Source of the DNA: Erythrobasidium yunnanense
Lineage: Eukaryota > Basidiomycota > Cystobasidiomycetes > Erythrobasidiales > Erythrobasidiaceae
Direction of reading: 5' to 3'
NCBI GenBank assembly: GCA_001600175.1
Contig: BCJC01000001.1
Span: forward strand, 1,630,065-1,694,064
Length of the DNA: 64,000 bases
Below the pieces are notes generated by a model, which saw nothing but the letters and a program-made list of their open reading frames with translations, searched no databases and was not told the DNA's origin. A program made the position numbers and the translations under genes. Position 1 is the stretch's first letter. Each line of letters starts with the position of its first letter. Positions 26,583-37,803 of the stretch are shown piece by piece.

Positions 26583-26945
26583 GTCTAGACATGGACTCGG
26601 GGCCGCGATGTTACGGTAATCCGGAATGCTAGGCGGCACGCCTCGGATTAAGATGAAGCCATGTCATTGCCACGGCACCGCACGTTAAGACTCTTTCTAT
26701 ACACTACTGGCCGCTCGGTGCATCTTTAGCTGCTTTGAGACGAAGAAAGGTCACTCCATTGCACCAAGTCTAGCTTATCTACACCACAACAGAATGCTGC
26801 AGCTTCCGAAGAGCACAACAAAAACCGTGAACGCAATTGCCTCCGTTGTGTGCATGCATAGACTGATCATGATGGATGATACTCAACTACAGCGCTGCCG
26901 ACACTCAGAGACCGCCACTTTGTACCCAGAGTAAGATTGCTGGCA
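26583..26945. other. Intergenic between convergent genes
   Basis: About 360 bases between the convergent MYND and hydrolase genes. No gene-like frame seen. Confidence 0.35.
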
Positions 26946-28054
26946 TTAACGTAGATGACAGATGATGAACAAGGCCGCTTCGAGAAGGGCTTCGACCTTG
27001 TCAGGGAGCTGTTCGCCAGTCGTAGCATCGACCAGATCATGATTGCCATTCTGTACGGTCCTCAAGGATACCGGGAGGCCCAGGCTTTGCATCTGTTTGT
27101 AGGTGTATTGACTCTCCTCCACAGGTACGATATTATCGGATGTTCCATGCACCAGGAGCGTAATAGGCCATGATTTGGCCAAGGGGTTCCTTGCTAGAAA
27201 GACTTGGGTGAGGATATCTTCCAAGCTACTGTCCAGCGTACTTTCTCTGAGTTCCGCTGCTATCTGCAGCAGCTTTTGACTGAATCCGGGCTGCTGTAGG
27301 CAGAGATCCAGATACTCTGCACTATCCCACCAGTAATCACACCATGCCGCCCTCTTCGCTGTATGTTCTCCAAAGAACGCTTCCGTATATGGTGAATCTG
27401 AGCACACGATTTGCGCGAGACCCTTGGCGAGGTGATCTGGTCGCTGAGCTCGCAGGGGCCTGGGCTTTACCCAATAGTCGAGAGTTAGATCCCCAGCCAT
27501 GCCATAGAACAGACAACAGGCGCGAGGGATCAGGTTGGACCCTTTTGCGTCTACCTGCTTGAGGAAGTAGACCGTCGACATCCTCGCCAGCCATCCACCA
27601 GCTGAGAAACCGAGGATTCCAATGCGAGTACGGTCTATCTTTGCATTGTTTGGGAGCATGTCGAGCATGGCGTCGGATTCCAGCCAAGCATGCAGTGCTG
27701 CTATATCGTCCAGGAGGTCCCAGCATGAGGATGGATCCAGGAGGTGGTAGTCGGGATATGTGATGATGCATCCGCTAGAGAGGATAGCTTGCGTGACGAT
27801 AGGAGGCATAGGATCTCTCCTGCTGCCAACGAAAAGGGCTATACAGCGGCGTGAGCATCCTTGGACATGGCAGTTTCGGTCAATCGCCCACCTCCACCGT
27901 GCCATGAAATGAGGACAGGAAGGGAAGCATTCTCCGCAATCACGGGCGGCAGCTGTACATCGAGTTTTACGTGATGTCCGCCAGGAGTCTGGCGATAGAC
28001 CGTTGTGATTCTCTGGCTCTCGAAGTCCGACTGGGGTGAAGCTTGCGTAGACAT
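26946..28054 (-). CDS. Alpha/beta hydrolase (HSL-like esterase), copy A
   Basis: Intracellular serine esterase-type hydrolase; no signal peptide. Start at 28054 (MSTQASPQSDFESQRITTVY). A 51-base intron (GTGGGC ... TATAG, about 27840-27890) joins VLISWHGGA to LFVGSRRDPMPP, giving the oxyanion-hole HGG motif typical of the hormone-sensitive-lipase group. Then GCIITYPDYHLLDPSSCWDLL and the nucleophile elbow GFSAGG; the acid is probably Asp in VHGTSDNIVP and the base His in NGNHDLVD. About 350 residues. The long middle insertion (DYWVKPRPLRAQRPDH) forms a lid-like segment. It shares its overall plan with the plus-strand hydrolase at 33955 and sits divergent from the sugar-transporter gene, suggesting a shared promoter. 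Substrate unknown. Confidence 0.8.
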
Positions 28055-28543
28055 GACTCTTTATATGTAAAGATCAGGAGGGAGTCGTGTGGGCGGACGA
28101 GTGACTTGCAGTGAGAGCCATTCACTCAGAACGCTTAGCTTTCATGGGACACTTGCAGTAACGGATCCATCAGTTGCGGGTTGTCGGAGTTTCCTTGAAG
28201 CCCCTGTCGGAGTTGTAGGGCGTTTCCTTTCATTTAATGAGGGCTTTAATGAACGGTTCAATGAGGGAATCATCTCGCTCAAATACCGAGTTTCGCCATA
28301 GAGAAATCTGTCAACCGCTCGAGGAACTCAGGCGGGCCTTATGTTTACCCCAGACGATTCTCCATGGCGTAAGGAAGGGAGGAGCAGCAGGGGATCGTCG
28401 GAGAAGCTTAGGGCAGGAGAAGGGCAGCAAGCAGCTGTCCTGCTCTGGGACCGAGATTAAAAGGTTATAAGAAGCCTCGGGGCTCTGCTGCTCTTCTTCC
28501 TTTCTATTCCGCACACCTTTTCGCATCCTCTCGTCTGTCAATC
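28055..28543. promoter_or_regulatory. Divergent promoter between hydrolase A and MFS transporter
   Basis: About 490 bases separate the two outward-facing start codons, so both promoters must lie here. It contains a threefold 12-base tandem at 28233-28268 (TTTAATGAGGGC, TTTAATGAACGG, TTCAATGAGGGA), listed separately. No coding frame. Confidence 0.5.
28233..28268. repeat. Three tandem 12-mers in divergent promoter
   Basis: Units TTTAATGAGGGC, TTTAATGAACGG and TTCAATGAGGGA follow each other without spacer. All share the core AATGA. Period close to one helical turn, so a protein binding each unit would face the same side. Regulatory meaning is inference. Confidence 0.5.
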
Positions 28544-30351
28544 ATGCAGCATTCCATTCCAGTTTCAGCCAATAGCTTCGGCCATGATAGCAAACTGGAA
28601 GATCACGACGACACCAAGCTCGAGACATCGACGCAACAGAAGCTCAGTACCGACGCGGTAGACACTCTACTGCATCAAGCATCCGGATGGTGGAACGCCA
28701 GGTTCTGCTGGCAGTGTGGGTTTGGTCAGAGTCGGATCGTTATTTCAGGCTGACCAAAGGACATTAATCTCTAGTCCTCTGCGTCTCTCTCTCTTGGGTA
28801 CTCTTCGGCTACGATGTCAGCTTCGTCAGTGGCTTGATCGGACTACCTCTCTTCGTCAAGCGGTTCCAGGGCCCTCTGCCAAATGGCATCCTCGCTTTTG
28901 ATGCTACATCACTCAATCTTCTCATCCCCGTCTCTGTCTGTGGTACTGCCTTAGCACCCTTCGCCGGACCCTTTCTCCAAAAGCGATTCGGCCGCAAGAA
29001 GACCCTAATAATTGCTTTCGGTCTCTGCTGCATCCCTGCTTCCTTCCTCCAGCTTTTTGCACCCAACATGGGAGCTATGGCATTCGGTCGAATGTGGAAC
29101 TACTTTGGGATCGGCCTCACTCAGCAGATCGTACCCCTCTACGTTACCGAAATGACCCCTGCTCGATACAGAGCCACTCTCACTGGCCTCTCTGGCGGAT
29201 TCAACCTTCTCATCGGCGTCTTCACCACTATCATCATGTGGGGCTGTGCCAAGATCACCAACGATCATCAATGGAAAATCCCCCTTGCAATCCAGGCAGG
29301 CTTGCCCATCCTCCTGCTCGGTGCTACTTTGACTCTTCAAGAATCTACTAGCTGGCTCATCTCAAAGGGACGCATTGAGGAAGCTACAGCGCTTCACAGG
29401 AATCTGCGCCCAGCTGGCATGGAGGACTTGGTCGAAGCGGAGATGGCAGCCATGGTTCTGAGCTATGGAGAGCAGAAGAAGGTTGCCAATGTCAGCATCA
29501 AGGAAATCTTCACTCCTCGTCACATCAAACGCACTATCGCCGCCTCTCTCGTGGGGTGCTTATCCGCTTGCTCTGGCTATTCCTTGACCGCTACTTATGG
29601 CGTCGTCATCCTCATTCAGTATGTATGCGTTAGATCTTCTCATCCACACTAGAGGGCTGATGGATGGTTCGTTATGCAGAGCCGGTCTCTCCGAACCTTA
29701 CAAATGGCAAATCCTAACTGCCGTTCTTGGTCTCCTTGGTCTTTGCATCGGCTCCGTCGCTCTCGATAAAGTTGGTCGCCGTCCACTACTCATCTATGGT
29801 TTCGCAGTCATCGCTGCACTCGATATGGTTGCGGGCGGCATAGCAACTACGGGCCTCCACACACAGAGCTTGGGCAAAGCGCTGGCTTCCGTCTCGATCC
29901 TACTCTCTTTCGTCGTCAATGTCGTCTTTGCAGCGTGGGTCATCTTTGCATGCTACGGCTCGACTACAGCAGCTGACTTGTATTGTCTTGCAGGACCTAC
30001 ACTCTGAATGCTGAGATCCCTTCAATCAGTTTGAGAGAGAATACCATCGCGTACTGCGGCTTCACAAATTCCGCGGCCACCATCATCTCTTACTTTGTCA
30101 CCCCGTACCTCCTCACTGCTCCGGGCAACCTCGGCGCGCGAACGTATTTGGTCTTTGGTGGCTTTATGACGGTCGCCGTTGGAGTTGCGTTCTACCTGAT
30201 TCCAGAGACCAAGAATAGGTCTTGGATGGAAATCGATGAGCTCTACAACGCAAAGGTGCCTTCATGGAGATGGAGCACATATCAGACCTCGCTCAGCGCA
30301 GTAACGGAGACAACTAATGAGCTCAAGAACGCCAACGCTCATGATGTATAA
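28544..30351 (+). CDS. MFS sugar transporter
   Basis: Plasma-membrane hexose/disaccharide-type symporter of the sugar-porter family. Exon 1 encodes a cytosolic N-terminus ending WQCGF; after an intron the first helix reads SWVLFGYDVSFVSGLIG. Family marks: FLQKRFGRKKTLI (G-R-R/K motif of loop 2-3), GRMWNYFGIGLTQQIVPLYVTEMTPARYRATLTG (the V-P-x-Y-x-x-E-x-x-P-x-x-x-R region), QESTSWLISKGRIEEA (P-E-S-x-R-W-L variant), LDKVGRRPLLIYG, TYTLNAEIPSISLRENTIAY and PETKNRSWMEIDELY (PETKG-like). Third intron 29935-29993 was placed to keep the frame. Final about 530 residues. The PESPRWL and PETKG motifs are QESTSWL and PETKN here, so it is diverged. Neighbours are esterases and regulators, consistent with import of a cluster substrate. 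Confidence 0.88.
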
Positions 30352-31075
30352 GAGACATCACACCCCTCGCTCTCCTTCCTCTGGGTTTCGCTTCCGATCT
30401 CGCGCTTGTTGTACGTAAGGTAAATAGTTCCGGGAATGCTTGGGAGTGGTGCAGCATGTAGGCATTCACAGGGGGTTGTGCTATATGCTAAACAAAATGT
30501 AGACATAGCAAAGGGAAAGCAAGGTGACGGCGTCCACTTATTGCTGCTGCTTCAGATGGGGACTGCGCTGCATCCCGCTAAGAAGACGAATCTACGATGC
30601 TACACCAGCTAGCTTCTCAGCAGATCGAATATAACAAGCACCGCTAACTGACTCAGCTTCATGCATAATAGCTCGCTACTGTGGACAGCCGAAGAGTCCA
30701 TACTGAGCCTGTAGCTGTACTCGATGCGAGCGCGGTGTCCTTCCGATAGTCTATGACCATGGATGCCAGCCAGATGTGGAATGGACTCGATATCCTTGGC
30801 CCGAGTCGCCAGATATGCCACGGGAGCGTCGTTATCCTTGTGCTGACCATCCGAGGAGCGACCGATAGTGTGTCGCAGCAACTGAATCGCCAAGTTGTTG
30901 CAGGAGACGTTTTACTCCGTTCTGTTTCATTGGGATTACGAGCTAAGGTACGAGCTCCGTCCGTAGCACTGATCTCATTAGTAGCTTCGCTTCGGAGGCG
31001 TTCGACCGAATGCATGCCGCGCATTGATATCATGTGGACGCTGTGCCCCGATTGCGCTTGCCATCCTGCTCCACG
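30352..31075. other. Intergenic between convergent genes
   Basis: About 720 bases. Overlapping short frames on both strands (30609-31163) look like noise. No gene seen. Confidence 0.4.
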
Positions 31076-33289
31076 TCAAATTGTAGCAAGCGACTTGATA
31101 AGCTGCGGGAGAAGGCGCCGCTGTGTCTTATCGTGTTTCAGGAATAGCCCCAGGACACGATAGACCAGAGGTACAAGACTTGTCTTGAGAGAATCGCCTG
31201 TACTGTATGCCTTTTCCCATCGTATTGCTGTAATGGCCGTGCCAGCCATGTCGTACATTTTCTCTGCCCAGTCCAATCCGAGATCGAAGTGGTCCTGTGT
31301 CAAGGTATCGCAAAAGTCCAGCACCGATGACAAGATATCGCCCACTTCGCTGTACCGTAAGAAAGGCCCGCCATCATGCTGAACAAACCCGTGCCGGAAG
31401 GACATTCCCCAAACGCGACTTTTACCAAGTTCAGACGTGTTCAACCTCGCAGACGTATGCGCGACTCACTCTCTGAACCAAGCAATAGTTATGACTAGAT
31501 TGGCATGCTGAATGCCTGGTCGATGGTTCTTGGACATGGCATCGCGCGCTTGGCCAGATAGACTGCTTTGAAGCTGTTGTACGTCATCTGCTTTCAATGT
31601 CGTGCATGGTGCTCGGCCGTTTGTGCATTGTCCGTGGAAGCAGTGAAGGAAGCGGGAGTCGACCAAGCTGAAGACTGCGATGTGACTCAAGGGAAAGTCG
31701 GACATTGCATCGGGGCGGGGAAGCTGAGCTGTGATAGTCTTCGTTTCTTCGAAGCTGTGATCGGGCAAGCGAAGAGGCTGTCTCAAGCGCTGTGGGTAGT
31801 GTTGATGGACTACCGTTGCCCTTTCCGCAATAATGAGCATCCAGAATACCCTGAGACGGCTCTCAGCATTGACCAAATCGGACAAGTAGCTCTCGCGAGA
31901 CTCCAGGCCAAGGATCTGCGAGAGGGTGATGGCTTCTTGAAGCCTGATCCAAGCGGCATCTCTTTCACCCAGCATATCCCATGATATAAAGAGGAGCATG
32001 GAGGTTTGTACGCTATTCAGGTCGATCTCCTCAGAGGAAACCGGTACTTGAACGTGGGCTGAAGCGGCCAGAAGTTGCTGTCCGGGTTGTGTACGTCTTT
32101 GCTCTCCTTCCCCTTCCGATGCAGCGTAGTGCCGCTGCAGCCTCTCCGACGTTTCCACCAGGGCAACAATACACAGAAGCAACTTCAGGAAACTTGGTTG
32201 CGTTCTGTGCGTCGCGTTACTGTAGCACGGTCTGAAGACTTGCTCGTCAAGAATTGGACACATAGGATGTAGTGACTTGAAGAAGACATCTATGGCTCCA
32301 TCGACGATGGCTGCATCTGGCAACATTTGGGACAGTGCTGATCCTGCCATCCCAGGAGTGGCCGCTGATGGGCTCGGGAAGAGACTGTCGTATCCAGTCA
32401 CAGCTTCGTGAAATGGAAGGTCGCTCGTCGCAAAGGTGTAGTTCGAAAAGGACCAGTCCTGTAGTGGGTGATGGAGTAATATGTCAATGGGATATTTTAC
32501 AGCAACTTCATTTAGGTAACGGACCGATGCATGCTGCAAGTCGGCAGTCGTATTGATGACAGCCGAATCCGGCCAGGCAGCAAGAAAGGATTCTAGATCG
32601 TAAAAGCCATCGGGTTGTATCTGGCTGATAGAATCGCTATGATTTGGCAGAGACTGGTCTATTGAAGACTCGTTGTCGTTTAGCAAGGCCTGCCAGCCCA
32701 GACCCCCGAGCTCAGACTGTCCTTGACCGTGCTCATGATTTGTAACTTGGCTGCTTTCCATTTGAAAGAGCTGGGCCGGATGCTGATCTTGCTCTTGCTC
32801 TTCCTCCAGCCTTTGGGTTTGCACGGTCTCAGCTTCCTGCTGTTGCAGGGCCAGCAGCCGTTTTGCGGGAGGTCCTCTCTTTCGATGCTCCTGAGGGTGT
32901 CGGGCTTCAGCTATAGGTGTCTCTTCACATAGCAGTATGCATTAACCTTAAGGTAAGTGCATTTGAGGCTAGCCTTAGCGCACGAGAGACAGGGTATCGC
33001 CGACGAAGGTAACCTTCCTGACGAGAAGCACTGCGGGACGACAGAGGCTTCAGTCACTTCCTTTGACAGTACAGGATGTTGCAAGAAGTTGTCTACCCTG
33101 ATCTTGCGATGTCGACACTAGATCGATGAGTTGCCGGCGAAACATTACCGGAGGAGCAGATGATGGTCTGCTTCAGCCAACATTGCCACGGATAGCAATA
33201 CGGATGGCAAATACCTGGTCGCATGCTTTGCCAACCCGGGCGATGGGCGGGTTGGCAGAGTTCGAGCTCGTTGGTGTCGCTTCAGTCAT
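31076..33289 (-). CDS. Zn2Cys6 transcription factor with atypical zinc cluster (TF A)
   Basis: Fungal-specific regulator. First exon starts MTEATPTSSNSANPPIARVG at 33289 and ends KACDQ, the usual lead-in to a Zn2Cys6 cluster. The next exon, spliced at the acceptor near 33030, gives CFSSGRLPSSAIPCLSCAKA and SLKCTYLK: five of the six cysteines at the right spacing, but the third cysteine is Pro and the basic residues between are missing. The basic linker EHRKRGPPAKRLLALQQQE follows in a frame that I cannot join cleanly. The large exon 31466 to about 32880 carries Gln/Glu-rich sequence and the fungal_trans middle-homology region (DVFFKSLHPMCPILDEQVF, MLLFISWDMLGERDAAWIRL, EAITLSQILGLE, RLRVFWMLIIAERATVVH). 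A last exon (31076 to about 31400) ends LLPQLIKSLATI. DNA binding may be altered or lost. Confidence 0.7.
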
Positions 33290-33954
33290 GGTATGATATG
33301 CCAGCGGGTTGAAGATTTGGCGCTGATGCGGCGACAGTGACCGAGTGATGGGAACGGCGACTGTCAGCTGGCCATTCCACTCCTGCTTGATTGAGGCGAT
33401 GTGTCGATATCTGAGAGCAAGAGAGACCCGGCCGACTGGGGCAGCCTTCGCACTCTCGACTCAATCCCTGGCATTACCGTACTTTACTGATGCTGAGTAT
33501 CATCTATAAAACAACTCTTCCGAACATGCTCTGCTTCGCTCTGACCGAATTGTCTATTGCTGTATATGAGGAGCTCGAGGCTCGCTTGCCCACGGCCAGG
33601 CTCGCAGCTATATAGACAACACTTCATACCAAGAACCACGTAGGGTAAGTGACAGTTTGCCAAGAGCGAACGTAAAGGCTTCGAGTCGTAGGGGGTTCAG
33701 GCACTCCCCGCCCTTATGCAGGCTTGCGGGCAACCATGGTATTTCTCGGTATTCCTTCCTCCCTTTCCTGGTGAGGAGTAATGCCGGAGTAACAGGAAAT
33801 GGAGGAGGGGAGGAACATCGCTTGCGAAAAGCAAAGACATTCTACGATGTTTATGACCCAGTGCTATCGTCTGACGTTCAAATCCTGACACACCTTCTCC
33901 AACCCCTGACATATATACCTTGATTCTGATCCTCCAACAAGCAAAGATAGCGCG
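33290..33954. promoter_or_regulatory. Divergent promoter between TF A and hydrolase B
   Basis: About 660 bases between outward-facing starts, so both promoters are expected here. A 108-codon minus frame at 33697-34023 overlaps the hydrolase exon and has no resemblance to a family. No further element assigned. Confidence 0.4.
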
Positions 33955-35162
33955 ATGGACACAGACATGGATGCCATGAACTTCGAGCCTGCGACGCCGG
34001 ACTATCGATTCGTTTACAAACACGTCGACAACTGCGAGAATGGCGGACCTTCAATGGATATCATGCTACCTTCTTCGGCCGGTCCTGAAAGTACGGTGCC
34101 GGTTGCGATGTAAGAAGAATTCGACGTTAGAGACGCGTAATGAAGCTCACTTGGCATTCCATCAAGCCTTTTTCATGGAGGTGCCTTCACTGTTGGTGCT
34201 TCCTCGGACTTGGCCCACCATCAAGTGCAGTGGTATCTGAGGCAGGGCTTTGCCGTGGTGAGCCCTGAGTACCGTCTCGTACCTCAGTAGGCCTTTGTTA
34301 CGCGTAGTCATAGCGCGCACATTGAAACTTTATACCAGCGTCTGCATGAAGGAGATCCGACAAGATCTACTGGACTCTTATCTCTACATCCAGCACCATC
34401 TGAATGACAAGCTCGCAGAATTGTCAAAGGGCAGAGCGCCTAAACTCGACACCGCAAGATGTATCTCTGCCGGCGGATCGGCTGGCGGATCTTCTTGTCT
34501 CTTTCTGGCGATGGAGATACGCGATTACAATGCAAAACAAGATGCAGCCGAGAAGCAGCTAAACAACCTCCGAGGTATCTTACCTGCGTATCCTATGTGC
34601 AACCCCGATGATGGATACGCAAATACACCTCGTCACAAGCTGGAGGAGCTAGCCACGCAAAACTGTCCCGAAGACTGGCTCTTGATCCAAAAGGTCTTCG
34701 AGGGTCCGGCGATATGCGATTTTAAGACGAAGTGAGTCACTCCAAGCGAGTTTAGCTCATGTGTCTAACGAAGAAGTGGCCAGCTCGATGCCGCTAGAAG
34801 GTCGAGATCCGCGAACGCTCTTTGTTATGCGGGCCATGGAATACGTCTGCCTGAACTCATTTCTGGCGGGTCGAGATCCTCCTTACAATTCGGAATGCTA
34901 CATTACGAGCAATATAACCTCCGAACTACCTCCAGTGTATGTTCTCGTGGCGCCAGCGGACAGCCTCATACCTGCGAAGCAGTCATATGATCTATACAAC
35001 GCACTTCTTGAGAAAGGCGTCGATGTCAGCATCGGAGAAGGAAAAGGGGCGGAGCATGGTTTTACAGAATGGAACCCTAAATACTGGCCGGAAGGCACAG
35101 ACTGGTGGACTGAGACCATACTGCCGTCTCTGAAGTGGGCAAGAGACAAAGCACTTGCTTGA
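33955..35162 (+). CDS. Alpha/beta hydrolase (HSL-like esterase), copy B
   Basis: Serine hydrolase of the alpha/beta-hydrolase-3 type. First exon MDTDMDAMNFEPATPDYRFV to PVA; a short intron (GTAAGA near 34108, acceptor near 34167) joins to ILFHGGAFTVGASSDLAHHQ (oxyanion HGGA), then GFAVVSPEYRLVPQ. The second intron leads to EIRQDLLDSYLYIQHHLND, the nucleophile elbow SAGGSAGGSSC, and after a further intron RAMEYVCLNSFLAGRDPPYN, the acid in VAPADSLIPAKQSYDL and the base in GAEHGFTEW. Stop at 35160-35162. About 320 residues. Catalytic Ser-Asp-His are all present. It parallels hydrolase A in order of motifs but differs in sequence, so the two are paralogues or convergent members of the same broad family. 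Divergent from TF A. Confidence 0.8.
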
Positions 35163-35754
35163 TATGTTCGGCTGCCAATTGAAGCAGAGTCACGTTCGAT
35201 GCCTTAGCTCTTCGATTGGAAGTGCATTAAGTCTCGTGCAATCTCAAGAAGAAGAAGGAGGAGAAGGACTCTCAGGAACAGGTGTGATCTAAGATTTACA
35301 ATGTTAGGGCACATCTCCAGTTGAAGTGGAGTCCTTCCTTACGGCACTACATACACACTGAGGCTACTACTATACACTGGTCTTGGACCTCTCCATTTGC
35401 TTGTTGTCGTAACTTTCCGACTTTACTTCATAGCAATTCCGGAAAATTCCCCCGCCCCGTTGCTACGTTCTCATGCAAGCATCTCCCGCTTATCTCGATT
35501 TTCGAGCACCTTTCCTACTTATGTAGCTGCTTCACGATTTCTGGGGATTGCCAAAAGTCACATCGCTCAATAAATGGACGGTTGGCGATCTCCATTGCAG
35601 AGCCAGTCGGTGCATCTTCAGCTGCGTTGGACTTGAAGTTGAATCGCGTAACAAAGCGAAGCTGATGTTGAGATCCGAGAGCACCGTACTTCAACCAAGG
35701 CTTAGCAGAGTTAAGTCGGCTGGTGTTCGGGCTGAACGCAAAGTATGGTCAGCA
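35163..35754. other. Intergenic between convergent genes
   Basis: About 590 bases between hydrolase B and the esterase. Plus-strand frames here are short and unrelated. Nothing else seen. Confidence 0.35.
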
Positions 35755-37803
35755 TCAAAGCCTGTTCTGCTGTAGTGAGCAGTCGTACTCGAGGGTCTTG
35801 ATGAAGCTGCTAATGAACGCTCTCCATTCATATGCAATTGGTTTTTCGAAATCTGTCATGACGGAAGTTGCGTTCTGCGAGAGGAGAGCAAGCTTAAAGG
35901 TAGGTCTCGTGTTCCTGTGTACCTAATCAGACTCACTTGTAAATACGAGTTGTCTGCGGAATGCAGAACGGGAGCCAACGGATATGGAGCATCTGATGCA
36001 TACTTCGTGCCCACTGTGGGCGCTTCGAAGCGGCTGACCCAGACGTTTGCCCAGCTGTGCTGCTGATAACTGCCTCCTAGAAGCCGGAAGGTGCAGTGGT
36101 ACCCGTTCTCTCCTCCAGCTGAAATCTCGGCTCTGTCGTTATTCACCCAGAAGTTTCCTTGTCCAGTGCTGAAGCAGACATCCAATCAGCAAATAGAGCT
36201 ATGTGCGACTACCAGTTCAATCCTCACAAGTCTGCGAAAGTGTCATTGATCGGATAGAGTGACGCCGCTTTAGTGGCCTGCTCTTGCGTTAGGCCTGTAG
36301 TTGCAAAATATGCGGGATCTTGAACAGGTCCGTCACCAAGCGAAGTGCCTTCGTGGGTGACCGATCCAATTATAATAGGGATTTTTGCAACTTTGCCCTG
36401 TCTGAAGAGGTTGGTAGTCGTGTTGGTCAAGCTGTATCCATCGATCGTTGCTGTCCAACCGCCAAACATCGATACGCCATTTGAGTCGACCATAGCATTG
36501 ACGCGTTCGGAGGCTAGGACCAAATCTTCTGGAGAAGCTGCTCGGAAGCATGCCAATTGAGATTGGGAGGAGTCGCATCCCAGTTCGCTTGCAAGTGCTG
36601 CTTCCCGGGGCTGTCGTCATTCAGGTTAGCTGATAAAGAAGGTATTGGATCAGATAGCTGCGTACCCTGTGTTCGACGAAGGTTCGTGAGTCAGCCTGTC
36701 CACTCGATCTGGGTACGGCAGCTCGGAAAGGTGGGTTCTGTAGCAACAAACAGACTATTAAGTGATTGCGCGCTTCGTTACTTGGATGTTCTCAGCTCAC
36801 CTTGCCATCGAAGAGGGCGAGCTGAGAAAGCACAGCTTGCGCACCACCGCTCTGACCCCTGTGAAGCAGAAATCCAGCAATCAGCTGGATTGGATAACTG
36901 GATGTCGACGGGGGTTTTGACTCACATGATAGTGATCTTTGATCCGTCTCCACCAAATTTGTGAATGTACTTCTTGACCCAATCATATGCTGCACGCTGA
37001 TCCATGAAAGCTGCATTACCATGCTCTCCCTCCTCCAGCAACTCCTCGGATGCCAAGAAGCCTAATGTACCGAGGCGGTATCCCATATTCACAGCGATGA
37101 AGCCCTGATCTTGGCTGACCCAGTCTGAGAAATCGTTGTTCGGTGCAGCTGAGAAGCGTAGACCACCTCCGTGCGTGTAGACCATGACTGGGAGCTTGTC
37201 GCCTTCTTTGGCACTTGTAGGCTTCCAGACCCATATTTTAAGCTTTCGACATGTCCAATCTTAGCTTTGAGACATGATGCGGCGTGTTTTCGTGACTTAC
37301 ACAGTCTTCCTGACCTGGTCCAGCCCTCACTCCTACAATATTGGCAGGACTTGTGGTAAATTGGACGCATCGCTAAGGACAGAGTGTGTCAGCACACTCT
37401 ACCGCAACAAGAGCAAAAAGAACATACAAGAGCATCGACAGAGACGTCTTGCACTTCAGAAGACTGCTCGGGCAGAGGTCGGGGCGCCTTGAAGCGAAGG
37501 TTGCCCACGGGAGGGGCAGCATAGGGAATACCTTTCCAGCTCTCGACTTTGCCATCGTTCTATAGACTGCTTGAGAAGGAGTATGGAGAGGCTGTAGCTG
37601 TCGACTTACCTGGATTACACCACGGTATGTACCACCGGAACCGAGATCGACTACTGGAGCTGCAGGGAGAGTCAGTCAAATTTCATGCAGTCGTCTTCTA
37701 GCATTTGTAGATCTTCACCTCCATCGTTGTCGCGTCTTATAGGGCTCAAAGGGCCTGCGGACACACAGACAAGGGTGGTGAGGAGACCAATGTAGACCTT
37801 CAT
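35755..37803 (-). CDS. Secreted type-B carboxylesterase/lipase
   Basis: Extracellular esterase of the cholinesterase/lipase family. Start at 37803 gives a signal peptide MKVYIGLLTTLVCVSAGPLS followed by PIRRDNDGG. Introns split the gene into many exons. Family sequence: APVVDLGSGGTYRGVIQ, WKGIPYAAPPVGNLRFKAP, GQEDC (first disulfide region), LPVMVYTHGGGLRFSA (oxyanion HGGG), QDQGFIAVNMGYRLGTLGFLAS, GNAAFMDQRAAYDWVKKYIHKFGGDGSKITIMGQSGGAQ (nucleophile Ser in GQSGG where most family members have GESAG), AMVDSNGVSMFGGWTATIDG, KIPIIIGSVTHEG (Glu of the triad is expected here) and VLHSADNSYLQ (His of the triad). The last exon ends FISSFIKTLEYDC near 35755; the exact C-terminus is uncertain. It is the only clearly secreted enzyme of the cluster. 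Confidence 0.85.

Noticed and set aside
30609-31163. Overlapping frames on both strands between the sugar transporter and TF A
   Set aside because: No family resemblance, no splice continuity and heavy overlap of opposite frames.
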